The translations under genes and the position numbers were made by a program. The notes beneath the pieces were generated by a model, which was not told where the DNA came from, did not search any database, and worked only from the letters and a program-made list of their open reading frames with translations. A DNA stretch of 64,000 bases from Anaeramoeba flamelloides. Lineage: Eukaryota > Metamonada > Anaeramoebidae. The stretch lies in contig JANTQA010000070.1 in NCBI GenBank assembly GCA_027625915.1, positions 3,601,001 through 3,665,000 of the forward strand. The letters run 5' to 3'. This document shows, in pieces, positions 44,449 through 55,650 of the stretch. Numbering within the stretch: the first letter of the stretch is position 1; each line of letters starts with the position of its first letter.

Positions 44449-47400
44449 ATGACTACACTACAGCAATCTGTTGATATCGCTTGTTCCAAAGTAAATAAAA
44501 ATTTAAACATGGAGATACTAAATCGTGTTCGAAACAACCCTCAAGAGTATGTTCTTCTTTCAGCAAAAAATATTAACGATCTTCTCAACAATAAAAAAAA
44601 AAATAAAAAAAATAAAAATATTTTTATGATCTTTGTAACTTTTGGATTCTGAAACTTAAAGAAAAGAGTTGCTTGGAGAGCTACTGAAACAGAAACTTGA
44701 AACTGGGGGTGTAAATGCTAAAAGATATACAATCATTGTAATCCAAATCTTGTTTTTTTTTTTTTTTTCCTTCTCTTTTTCTTCTTTTTTCCTTTCTGAC
44801 AATCTTTGTGGCAAATTTTTCGATATTCACTTTTCATTTGCCAAAATTTTTAAAATTTAAAGCTTATGGACTCGTGTGTGAAAAACATGGGGAGGGGGTT
44901 TGCTGTCCATCTGTCTGATGAAAAAGTGATTACCATTTTTCAAGAAATAACAAAGAAAAAAAAAAAACCAAAACTGCAACGGAGTTTGCTGAGTTTAGTC
45001 CTTTCTTTGAATAACAACTTTCCAAAAAATCTGGTTTGGAGGGAAATTGCCAAAGCAATCGAAGATGATCCAAAAAAATTGAAAAAAAAAAAAAAAGAGG
45101 ATGACTTTATGATGAACTTTAGAAGGGTTTTGTCAAGTAACGACAACGAAGAGTCTAATAACGAGAACGACGAGTTAGAGAAAATTAAAAAGGATTTAAA
45201 ATCAATCAAAGAGGGCATTGAAGAATTAACTTCCCATCTGCTTGATCTGAAATCAAACCAAGCAGTGAATTCAAATTCCGAAATTGGTAGACTATCCAAT
45301 TTTATTACGGACTCGATTGCTCCTCTCAAATTATTACTGTTACAAACAACAGATCGCCAAATTCGAAATGAAATCAAAGACAAAAATGAACAAATTAATA
45401 AGATTCTTTCTTATTTACACCAGATGTCCAACCCTAATTGTATTGACACCCCTTCCTTTTTTTTTTTTTTGAAGATCCTTCTTTTTCTTTTTATATTTGG
45501 ATTTATATTTCACTTTCAATTTTTGTTTGTCTCTTTTTTATTTTTACCTTTGCCTTTTAATCTTTGTTTTTGAAACACTGAAAAAACATGAAAATTGAAA
45601 AAAGTAAAGTTTTGAAAAAAGGACCGGAGATGAAAATAATGCCTGACACGATTTTTAATTGTGAATATTAGGCAAATTGTTGTGGAATTTCTTTTATTTA
45701 AAATCAATTTCTTTTATTTTTCAATCAAACTTTTTAAAATCCAAACTCACCCTCTAATTAGAATAATGATAGACGAAATTACACTTGTCCAAAATAACCA
45801 TTCAATCAATCAAAAAAACAAGAAAAAAAATATTATGATTTTCCAAATTCTTGCAAATCTCGATAAAACTCTTACTGATAAATTCTCATAAATTACAAAA
45901 AATTTTTAGTTCAATATCCATTTTGATAAATCTTTGAACTGTTACTTATCAAACAGTACAGAACAAAGAAAATTTTGAAGAACAACTAATTTTACAGAGT
46001 TTCTTAACACTTGACCTCATAAAATGCTTTATTCAAAGCTTGATCAGAATAATTTCAAAAATGGAAAATCAAGGAAAAATTTCCATTCATAAATTGCAAT
46101 TTATCAGTATTTGTTTTTCAAAAAAAGTAGATCTACGTATGGTTATCAAACAATTAAAAGAGTATTTTATAGATACCCTACTTTAATGAACTTTAGGTAA
46201 GTTTACTACCAGTTCATAAAACATTTTGTTTAGTTCTCAAAAGGATTAGATTTTTTAACCTAAAAGCAATTACACAACAATTTCTCTCATATTAACAATT
46301 AAAAATCCTTATCAGGGATTATTTTCTTGTAAGGTATTTTTTTTCAATACTCTAATTTTATTCAAGAAACCTTAGTAACTTTTGGAAAAAAGACATTTTG
46401 TCACCAAGAAAATTAATGATATTTTGATTTTGTATTTCCCAACAAACGTTGATTTTAAAGATCGACGATTAAAAGAATAATACCCAAACTTTAATTCGCC
46501 TTGTAAAAATAATTTATATATTTTTCCTGTTTTTGATAAAATTTGTGATTTTTTCATTTGCCTGGTGATACTTTTCCAGTATGCTCTCAAGGGTTAGGAA
46601 ACTTGCCGTGTTTTTGATGTTTTAAATGACAATAAAATTCCATTTAATAAACTATTGGAGATGTTTGGGGATAGAAACGTTAAGAGAAAATCCAAAATAC
46701 TTTATTCAAATTCAAATAAACCCAAACATCTCCAATAGTTTATTAAATGGAATTTTATTGTCATTTAAAACATCAAAAACACGGCAAGTTCCCTAACCCT
46801 TGAGAGCATACTGGAAAAGTATCACCATTAAGGGTCGAGTCATTACGGTGAAATTTTTTTTTTCTGAAATGGAAAAAACTTTTTAGTAATTTTTATGAGG
46901 ACCTAACACCAATCAAAAACCAACCAACCTATGATGTATGATCGATCTCCAAAAATCAACAACTAAAGATTAGGACATTTTTAGAAAAAAGCGCCAAAGA
47001 GCGACACTCAATTTCCAATTAGAATGGTTGTGAATTACAATTTCGAAAACAACTATGTCAGTTTTGAAGTGTCTCTCTTTGGCGCTTTTTGAGATCTCGG
47101 TGACTTTTTTTTTCTTTTTTTTCATTTTTCAAATGAAATATTTTTATCGATTGAATATTACCTAATCCTTACTTGGTCAAATTTAGAGGGTTACAAAATA
47201 ACCACAAATCAGACTAAATCGAATTAAATTGATTGTGAACTTCAAGAAAGCAATTTGTTTTAAATTAAAGAAATTTAAACCATTTGGAAATAGAAAAGAT
47301 GAATTTTTTTTTTTAAATTTTGATTTTTTGAAATTGAGAACTCTTTTTAAACTTATTTTTCTGTGTTGAATTTTTTGCCAAAGATGATACCAATGAAATT

Positions 47401-50018
47401 TTTTTTTTTGTTATTCGAATTTTGTCAATTAAAAGAAGGGCTATTTCACAATACCCTATTTAGTCTCAGGTCACCCCCCTGAGTATGGAGTACATTCATG
47501 GTAAATGACTAGACCCTTAATGAAAAAATCACAAATTTTATCAAAAACAGGAAAAATTTGAAATCATTTTTGCTTATGTTTTATACAGTCATTTTCCCAT
47601 AAATAAATGAAAATTTATTTTTCAAATTCCCCAAATACTTTCTTAATTAGTCAATGAAAAAATACAAAGATCTACACAAAATTAATTGTTAAATGAAAAT
47701 TTTGAGATAGAATTCGATTCTTCCTCCTTGAACTTTTGGGATTAAAATTTATTTGTTTTAAATTTGTTTAATCTTTCAGGAAAAAATTATCAAATCTATT
47801 TTAATTTTAAGAAGGTAGTCAAAAGGAAAATTTTTCAAATAATTTTTCACTTATTTTTTCCTTCATTTAAAAAACAAAAACCAAATCGAAAAACTACAAT
47901 TTGTTCAATAACTCGTGTTGACTCCAATAAATATTTTTTTTCAACTTTTTATTGTTGACTTTATTATTGTTTGGTTTTTAATTGTTATTTGGAAAATTTT
48001 TAAATTGTGTTTTATTTTTTTAATTGTTGTTGAAAATAAAAAGTTTTCAAGAGTGTGCTTATTTTTGAAAATGATGTCTAGTTTAACAATAATACTTTTC
48101 ATTCATCAAGATATAATCAAAAATTTATTTTCAAAAATCCCCCCCAAAATATTTTAACTTCTAATTGAATGAAAAACCCAAAGATCTTTTTGTAGCCAAT
48201 GTGAATTGATATTTTTACAGATCTAATTCACTCTCATTATTAATCTTTAGGAAATAAAATTTTCAATAATTTGGCCAATGCTCTTGTAAAATTTTAATGG
48301 GATAAAATTTCAGCTGATTAACTTTTTTTAAAATTCTGGAATATTGCTTCATTTAGCATTCTTATTTCGCCCGATATATAACCACAAAAAAGAACTAAAC
48401 AAAACTAAATAAAGTTCACCAATTACAAGAGATGATATAGAGGCTATTGGCCAAAGGTAAAAAAAGAAGATAAAGTGAAATTTTTTTATCATTTCATTTT
48501 TTAAAAAAACTTGAAAAATTTTGAAATCATTTTTGTACATTTATAGATAGCTACAAAACAGTTTTTCAGAAAATCTTGGTCTTTTTTTTGTTTGTTATTT
48601 TTCGATCAAACTGAAAGATTTGGTGATTGTTGATTTTGGTGACAAGTTTGTTTAAATTTGATTGGGTTAGTTCTCAAACAGGGTGACTGAAGTTGGAAGA
48701 TTGTGGAAAAATGGAGCTGTCAAATTTACTATTGTAAATACTGTTTAATTTGGAAAATACAGTTTTACTTAATTGTATTTTTCAATAATCGAAAAAATTT
48801 TAAAACACAACAATTAAAGAAAAAAAGAGAACCTGTTAAAAAAAAAAAACGACAACAGTTATTTACAAAATCAACACAAAAAATTTTCAAAAACACAAAC
48901 AAAAATGTCAACATGGGCTATTGAAACATACTGTAGATCCATAATTATTATTAAAATAGACTCCAAAACATCAAATGAAATTCATATTAATTTAAATCTT
49001 TTATTTTGCATTTTTCAATAATTTTTCTTTATAATTTTTATTAGTAATACCCGAAATTCAAAGAAAAATAAAAGAAGATCTCAAAAAAACAAAACAATCA
49101 AGCCTTAGTCAAAATATCGAAGTTGGAACTTTTGAATTTAACAATCAAAAAAATTCAAATTCAAATTCATATTCTAATAATAATTTAATTGGAAACCTAT
49201 CCGATATGAGTATTTTAGAACCAGAGACGAAAACTTTCAGCAATCAAAATATGAATAATTTATTAGATCTAGATTTTAATAATTCATCAAATCAACAAAC
49301 AACAAATTTTAATCAACAAAAATTTACTCAAAACAACTTTCAGCAATCCAGTAATCAACAACAATTCAATAATTACCAAAGAAATAAGACGCCACAAATA
49401 ACAAGAAATACACAACAAAGTAATTCCCAATTGAAAAGATTTAATTCAACGAATGAAATTTCCTTTCAGAATACGAGAATTAAACAAAGCCCCAAAACAA
49501 GATTACAGCCAAGGCCATTACCACGTTCACCACAGCAAACCAGCAGTACCAATAGAATGAATTTACAGAGCAATAAAAGAATAAATAGATCAAATCAAAA
49601 TCTCAACAACCCGATGAATAACCCCAATAGAAGATACAATTCGATGGGTAATCAACAATTTCGTAACAATAGATACATTAACACTCAAAATATGACGAAT
49701 AATCAACAGCAACAAAGAAGACAAAACCAAAATCAAAACCAAAACCAAAGCCAAAACAGAACTACCAATTTAAATTTAAATTTCGATAATTTGTCTTTTG
49801 GAAATATTCAAAACAGACAAACACAACAACAAACACAGAAAAACGATGAATTTGATATATTTTTTTCATCAAATACAACCAACCAAAATTCATCAAGATT
49901 AAACCAACAACAGTTTAAGCAACCAATTATCAAACAACAACAAACACAACAACAAACACAGAAAAACGATGACTTTGATAATTTTTTTTCATCAAGAACT
50001 AACAAATTTAAAAAATAA
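44449..50018 (+). CDS. VHS-GAT adaptor protein, TOM1-like
   Basis: Four exons, 44449-44546, 44662-44737, 44863-45439 and 49045-50018, give 574 residues. Donors are GTATGT, GTAATC and GTATTG; phases 2, 0 and 1 all agree. The first three exons build a VHS domain (SVDIACSKVN, NRVRNNPQ, ELLGELLKQKLE, LMDSCVKNMGRGFAVHL, RSLLSLVLSLNNNFP) and then a GAT-like three-helix region at about 160-250. The last exon is a Gln/Asn-rich tail with a clathrin box LLDLD at 323-327 and two TOM1-like acidic-aromatic motifs, DEFDIFF (518-524) and DDFDNFF (559-565). Such proteins sort ubiquitylated cargo on endosomes with clathrin. The 3.6-kb join is inferred. Without it, exon 3 would run into an implausible poly-Phe tail and the last exon would have no start. 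Confidence 0.8.
45611..46352. mobile_element. MITE family M1, copy D, carrying an insertion
   Basis: Left half 45,611-45,872 and right half 46,110-46,352 match the M1 copies (ACGATTTTTAATTGTGAATA, CATTCAATCAATCAAAAAA, TAGATACCCTACTTTAATG). The 237 bases between them are absent from copies A-C. Confidence 0.85.
45873..46109. mobile_element. Small TA-flanked element inside an M1 MITE
   Basis: A perfect 10-base inverted repeat, CTGATAAATT...AATTTATCAG, flanked by TA at both ends, 237 bases including the two TAs. The insertion point can be read precisely by comparison with M1 copies A-C, where AAAACTC and GTTTTTC are nearly adjacent. No coding capacity. Confidence 0.88.
46563..46826. repeat. Near-perfect hairpin F4
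   Basis: Arms 46,563-46,669 and 46,721-46,826 are inverted copies differing by about one base in 106 (GGTTAGGAAACTTGCCGTG against the complement of CACGGCAAGTTCCCTAACC). The spacer is about 51 bases. The arms extend outward: 46,520-46,560 (GTTTTTGATAAAATTTGTG) reappears inverted at 47,522-47,560, beyond the M4 insertion. Confidence 0.9.
46827..47521. mobile_element. Element family M4, copy A, inserted in the arm of F4
   Basis: About 695 bases with inverted ends ATTAAGGGTCGAGTCATT and AATGACTAGACCCTTAAT, probably TA-flanked. Shares GATCGATCTCCAAAAATC and AGTGTCTCTCTTTGGCGC blocks with copy B at 34,430. No transposase seen, so non-autonomous. Confidence 0.85.
48030..48960. repeat. Dispersed repeat R-A, copy 2
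   Basis: Colinear with 1-960: GTTTTCAAGAGTGTGCTTA at its start, GATCAAACTGAAAGATTTGG near 48,604 and CAACACAAAAAATTTTCAAA near 48,873. It lies just before the last exon of the VHS-GAT gene. Confidence 0.7.
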
Positions 50019-50236
50019 TAAATTTTTTTAATTTTAATTTTTTTTTCTTCGCTTAAATGATTGTTAACAGGACATCAATTTAGAAATATCCTGAATTTAT
50101 TTGATAAATAATTAAAAAAAAATATTAAATTTTCAATTTTTTTTTTAAAAACTAAAAAAAAAGAAAATTTTCCATCTTAAAATATTGGTATTAATTAGGG
50201 TTTTTACGTAATCTTTTTGCATAAAATGAATTATGA

Positions 50237-50620
50237 ACAGAAATTCCAAATAGATAATTTTTTTGTTTAAATTTTCAAGATCAGTCATCTTTTTTGTTAA
50301 TATTTTTGCTGAATATGAATTAATGAAAAGAAATTACCGAAAATGAATGACAGAACAGAAATCCCAAAATAGATATTTTTTTGTTTAAATTTTCAAGATC
50401 GGTCATCTTTTTAGTTAATATTTTTGTAGGATATGAATTAATGAAAAGGAATTACAGAAAATGAATATGAAAAATAGAAATCCCAAAATACTGCTTTTTC
50501 TTTATTCAAATTTTCAAGACAAGTCACCTTTTTTGGTAATATTTTTGCGGGATATGAATTAATTAAAAGAAATTACAGAAAATGAAAGATAGAACAGAAA
50601 TTCCAAAATTGATAATTTTT
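50237..50620. repeat. 119-base minisatellite, about 3.2 units
   Basis: Units begin at about 50,237, 50,355, 50,474 and 50,594 with the block CAGAAATTCC or AGAAATCCC, spaced 118-120 bases. Each contains TTTTCAAGA-CAGTCATCTTTT, a TTAATATTTTTG block and ATATGAATTAATGAAAAG. It starts about 220 bases after the VHS-GAT stop codon. Confidence 0.9.
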
Positions 50621-51007
50621 TTAAAATTAAAAAATCAAAAAAACAATAAAAGTATTTTAATTTCAAAAATTGAAACAAAACCAAAAATTAATAGCAGTGG
50701 CTTTCATTATATCTTTTCTGGGAATTATCTTCAGTTATTATCATAATTTATTAATACATATCATTTTTTTTTTCGTATTTTATAGTATTCATTAAGAACT
50801 CTTCTTATGAGGGACATGGTAAGATAAATAATTAGTTCTTCACTTTGATATGCAAACATAAAACTTTTTACATATTTCTTGAAACTATTTTTATGTAAGG
50901 AAATATATACCTTTTCTTACAGCTACCTTTTCTAGGTTTTTAAATACCTATTATTACTTTTAATTTAGTTCCAGTTTACCATTTTTACTTTAAACACTAA
51001 TTGTATA

Positions 51008-51240
51008 AGCTAAATTTCAAAAATAGGGGCAGATTTTTCATCAGAAAAAAATTTGTTTAATTGTTTTTTTTTTGAATAATAATGTATTTTAAGAAAGTGT
51101 TTAGAGATAATAGCCAATATAGATTAATAAATAAAAATAGAGTGTAATCATTTTCTTTTTTGAATGACAAATGAAATAGAAAAAAAATACATTTTAATAA
51201 AGTTTACTCCTAATTTTGAAATTTGGCTCTATAAAAAATT
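51008..51240. repeat. Dispersed repeat R-F, copy 1
   Basis: Its complement recurs at about 62,130-62,370. Shared blocks are ATTTTTCATCAGAAA, CAATATAGATTAATAAATAA and GACAAATGAAA. Family unknown. Confidence 0.7.
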
Positions 51241-51789
51241 ATTATAAAAATAGTATTTCTAAACTGGAATTACCTTATATCTTTTACATAAAACGAATTC
51301 TGTAAAATAAATTATGTATAATAGATTATCTAAGATTAATAATATAAAAAAATTTAAAAAAAAAATAAAAAAGATTAGATGATAAAATACAAAAAATAGA
51401 GGAATATCTTTTGATTTTTTAACAGTTTTTTCTGTTTCTACTTGATATATTAAATCACAACAATGTTCTTTATTTAAAAATATTTTTTTTTATTCATTAA
51501 TGAAAATTGTGGATAATCTCAATTAATTAATATATTTATGTATTATATCTTTTAATTACATTTGATATCCAAGATATTATTTTTCAAAAAGATTTATTTA
51601 CCTTTTACATAATTTAACAGTATTATATATGAGAAAATTACGTCAATTTCTGGATTATAGTACAAAGAAAAATTCTCAATATACTGCTTGAATTGTCTGT
51701 TTATTTTATTTCAATTGATAACATTTTTATTGTATTTTTACCCCTCCTCCGAATTCATGGGTTGTGTCTTCAAGTTAATAGCATGGAAA

Positions 51790-52020
51790 CCTTGTTTTTT
51801 TATTGTTTTTTTTTTATTATTTTATTAGAAAATCGATAGATTTTCGTTAGGTTTTTTTTACTTTTTAAAATAAATAGAAAATTTTATTAATCGTTTCTGT
51901 TTATTTCAAAAAGTAAAAAAAACCTAGAACACTTCATGAATAAAATAGAAAACCTCAAAAAAACTTAGAACACTTAACCGTATAAAACAAAAAAATCAAA
52001 GAAAACCTAGTATTCTAAGG
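51790..52020. repeat. Dispersed repeat R-G, copy 2
   Basis: Shares ATAGATTTTCGTTAGGTTTT and AACCTCAAAAAAAC-type blocks with about 14,290-14,450. Partly palindromic. Confidence 0.5.
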
Positions 52021-52465
52021 TACTTGAAGGCACTTCCCTAATTTATTAATTATTAATCATAAATTTCAATAAAAAATCATAATTTTCTTTAATTAAATGA
52101 CAAGCTATTAATGAGTTTTTATTTTGAATAATATCAAATATATTATTATTATTATTATTTTAGTTTATTTGGATAAAGTATTTAATCCAATTTTTTTTCG
52201 CTTTTTATCTTCAGATGTGAAATATAATAACTTTCAGGAACAAAAATAAGAAGAAAAAGTATAGGTACTTAATGATACCCCACTACACTTGAAAAGACTT
52301 AACAGAACTCTTAGTCACAACTATTCATTTGTATTATTATTTTATATAATATTTTTTCAATATTCTTGATCCTTTCATCCTCAAATATATATTGTAAAAG
52401 TTTTCTCAAATTATTATGATTTTTATTTAATCATTTCAAATTTTCTATTTTCCTTGTTGATATTT

Positions 52466-52498
<33 letters not shown>

Positions 52499-52639
52499 CA
52501 GGAGTTAATTTTGTTGAAATGTCTTCAAAACCCAGAAGTTCTTTTTTTTTTTATTTATAACTTTTTTTATACATTGTGATTTTCTTGATCAATTTTTATC
52601 ACAGTATTATATATAATTCTTGAAGATTTTAAACTATTT

Positions 52640-53110
52640 TTCAGTCAAAGGGACCAGTTGTAATGGTATAATTTGGTATTTGAAAGGTTTAAACTGGTAT
52701 TCAAAAAAACAAATTATTTAGAACTTTCTAAATTGAAATTTTATCTTGATCAAGTTTTGTTTTCAGTTTTGTTTTTCGAAAATATTGTTTTGTCAATTTT
52801 TTTTATTGCAAGATCTATAGCCACTTGGTTAAAAACTTATTATTTTAAGGTTATTGAAATCGTGTGAATGGTTGAAGAAAAATTATATTGATTTCTATTG
52901 AAAATTTCGATCATCTTGATTTGAATGAACTTTCTTTTTTTTTCTCAAAAGGATACAAAGAATATAAGTTTTTCAATTTTTGAGAAAAGGTATGAGATTG
53001 ATTAGCTATTTTTTGCTTCAAATGTTTATAAACTATTGGCTGATGTATATATATTAAGTTATTTCTTATTTTTCTTAAAAACTTTATGATACAAAATAAT
53101 CAATATTGGA
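52640..53110. repeat. Dispersed repeat R-D, copy 2
   Basis: Matches 40,840-41,350 in order, including ATTTTTCAGTCAAAGG and TTAAGGTTATTGAAATCGTG. Confidence 0.65.
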
Positions 53111-53829
53111 AAAAAGTGCTTCTTCAACAGAAACAAAGTCTATAACATAATTAAATTGATATTCTGTAATCAATTTTAATAAAAATAAAACTAAAAACAA
53201 TTGAATTAATTGACTTAATGATTAAAAATTTAAATTTAGATTACCTCTAGAGAAAAAAAATAAAGGATTAACAATAAAATAGCGGATTAATTATAATGAA
53301 AAAATTTTTTTAATGTTTAAAATTTTCGAGTTTTTTTTTTTGGGAGTTAATTCCTTGTAAAAATTATCTTGATTTCTGAAAATATTTTTAAGATCAAAAT
53401 AAATATAAATCGATCATCGATCATTAAGCAAACCGATATTGTATTAGTTTTTTTGTTTAATAATAAATTGATGAATTACTAACCACAGTTAATATGTTTC
53501 TCCTTTTAATTGAACACTTTACTTTTAATTGTAAGTTATATTTAAAATAAATTTACCAAGGTCTTCCCCACTTTTATTAAACCATGAAAACAATCTTATA
53601 AGTTTTCATTAATATTCACTCTCGGGATGTACTTGAATTATTTCAAAAGTCTATATAAAATCCATCTCTATTTTTTAAGAAGATTAGTGATAATTTCTTT
53701 TAAATTTCAATGTAATAAAACTTGAATAACTTTCTTTGAAAATTTTGACTTTTTTTAAGTAAATAAAACTGTAATTATCATTTTATTTTTCATCAAAAGA
53801 ACTTTTAAATGAAATTTACAGAAAAAAAG

Positions 53830-54740
53830 TATTTTATCTGAAATTGGGTGAAATTTCTTTGAAACTAAACTCCTTTTAATTCCAAGGTATGCAATTTTAT
53901 TGAATAAATAGAAGATGTATATGGGTATAATTCAGTACTCTTCTAAAAAATAAATTTTCAATTTGTAGATCTAGAACATTTTTTCAAAAAGATAGTCAAT
54001 TTTTTTTTCTTTTCTTTTTCTTTTTGCTTCTATTTTGCTTCGATTTTTTTTGAATTAACTTTTTCTTATTATTATTAAATATCTTTATATTTTTTGTTCA
54101 AAACTTGATAATAAATTTTTAAAATTTTTTTTTTTTTTGTTTTTTGATTTTTGCCGTTTTTTTTATGTTTTCCTATACATCCAGTTTCAAATTTAAGTCA
54201 TAAACTTTCAATAAAATTTAAGGTTCAAAAAAATCACAAATTAAGTGATAAAATTTGGAATTTTTTTTTACAAATTATTTTACTTGAATCTGAATTTTGT
54301 GTCTTAATTTGGGATTTTTATTGTGCCTTAATTTTCGTTGGAGTTTGTGCAGTAAAAGTGGAACTGACTGTACCATTTTTGTTGCTTTTATTGATAAAAT
54401 CGAATCTCAAATAAAAAAAAAAAAAAATTTTTAAACTTCAAATTAACATTAAGAAAATTCAGGTTTTGTAATTTCTTTTAAAATCAATACACTTACTATA
54501 AAGAAATATTATCATCAATAATTTTTAATTTCCTAAAGTAATTAAGAAAATTTGCATCAAGTTTTCAATGAAAGTGGACCAAAAAATTTTTTTAAACACA
54601 TTCTTTTTTTGGAAAATTTATAGTTTGTTCAGGTATTTCTTTTTTGAATCTCAATTCTAATTGGAAGTTTATTATTTCTCTTATTTCTAAATAATCATTG
54701 TTTAGTTGATTATTCAAAAAAATGAATTTTTTTATTTTTG
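53830..54740. repeat. Dispersed repeat R-C, copy 2, interrupted by an M2
   Basis: Matches 19,450-20,000 on both sides of the M2 at 54,176-54,370. On the minus strand, 54,825-54,592 is still open, with an ATG and 77 codons (MKFSKKQVTARTNSF start), but I do not recognise it and the other copy is broken. Probably a decayed gene or element. Confidence 0.55.
54176..54370. mobile_element. MITE family M2 inside repeat R-C
   Basis: Left end CCAGTTTCAAATTTAAGTC, right end AAAGTGGAACTGACTG followed by TA. Internal AAATTAAGTG and TCTTAATTTGGG blocks mirror each other. Confidence 0.8.
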
Positions 54741-55113
54741 GCTGGGCCACTTTGAGTGTTATGGAATTTATATTGCTTTGGAAAGAGTTGGTTCTTGCAG
54801 TTACTTGTTTTTTAGAAAATTTCATATTTTAAATTGAAAATAAAATTAAAATAAAAAAAAAGATTGTATTAAGAGATAATTTTATCATTAGGAACTAGAT
54901 TGTTATTATATTATGAAGTGAATTATTGATAACCAATACTGTGTGTACATGGTTTAATTTGAAAACCTCGATCTTCTCGTAAAAATGGTTAATTTATTTT
55001 TCAAAATTGGGAGACAAAAAATATAAATAATGTAAAATATTTTCACCACCAAATGAAAGTGTTGAAAATGGTTTTTTTACAAATGTTAAAGTTCAAACAA
55101 TTGATAATTGTTT

Positions 55114-55650
55114 TTAAAAATCACATAAAGAAACTTGACAGCCTGTGTTCCCAGAAAGCTCTGTGAAAAAAACAAATTCCTCATTGGGCAAATTATTAAA
55201 TGCAACACCTTGACTGATATCATTGACTTCAAATTCAAGTGTCCCAGCTGATTTGTCCACAATAACTGTGATCGTGTCGCCTGCATTGACGTTCGTTCCG
55301 TAGCTTACCCATCCAGTGTTTGGGGAGATCTTTTTGGTGCTACCATAGCAGTCGAACGACCAACTAATAGTCTTGGCCTCTCCCATTCCACTACTTGCAA
55401 GAACAATCCCAACAGCAACATACCCATACCCTCGTGTGTCGACTTTGACTTTAAATTTGTAAATTCGATTTTGATCCATTAAAGTTGAACCCCTGCATGT
55501 TGTGTTTCCAGAACTATTGGTTGTTGAGACAGTTTGACGGAGGGTTCTCTTGTTATTACTTATCTCAACACCATTTCCCTTTTTGTCAGTACCCCATGTT
55601 TCATTTACGTGTTCAATATTGTCAAAATTGTCAGCTTCGTTTTCAGTCAT
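55114..55650 (-). CDS. SPRY-domain protein
   Basis: A single exon of 178 residues, nearly all one SPRY/B30.2-type domain. The start has WGTDKKGNGVEISNN. The middle has DQNRIYKFKVKVD and GYGYVAVGIVLA. The diagnostic end is TGWVSYGTNVNAGDTITVIV, then DKSAGTLEFEVND and GVAFNNLP, which match the SPRY strands GD.I.V..D...GTL.F..N and the final G.AF..L. No signal peptide or membrane segment. SPRY domains bind short peptides in partner proteins; the partner here is unknown. Codon use looks less AT-biased than its surroundings, as expected for a constrained gene. The start is the only ATG before the domain. Confidence 0.88.
   Translation of the reverse strand: MTENEADNFDNIEHVNETWGTDKKGNGVEISNNKRTLRQTVSTTNSSGNTTCRGSTLMDQNRIYKFKVKVDTRGYGYVAVGIVLASSGMGEAKTISWSFDCYGSTKKISPNTGWVSYGTNVNAGDTITVIVDKSAGTLEFEVNDISQGVAFNNLPNEEFVFFTELSGNTGCQVSLCDF

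Larger units (their letters stand above)
45440..49044 (+). other. 3.6-kb intron of the VHS-GAT gene
   Basis: Donor GTATTG at 45,440 and acceptor TTAG at 49,044, joining in phase 1 to form a leucine codon. It contains M1 copy D with a small element inside it, a near-perfect hairpin with an M4 inside its arm, and repeat R-A copy 2. Confidence 0.7.
50019..55113. other. Convergent intergenic region
   Basis: Between the 3' ends of the VHS-GAT and SPRY genes. It contains a minisatellite, repeat R-F copy 1 (51,008-51,240), repeat R-G (51,790-52,020), R-D copy 2, R-C copy 2 with an M2 inside, and T runs (for example 52,471-52,496). No host gene seen. Confidence 0.6.

Noticed and set aside
45440-45573. 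Hydrophobic tail (poly-Phe then Leu/Phe) at the end of VHS-GAT exon 3
   Set aside because: It is read from a T-run that fits intron sequence better; the phase-1 splice to 49,045 explains the gene without it.
46372-46590. 72-codon minus-strand stretch (RAYWKSITRQMKKSQ start) that resembles protein
   Set aside because: It falls across the hairpin arm and its flank; the other arm gives a different frame and no family match is recognised.
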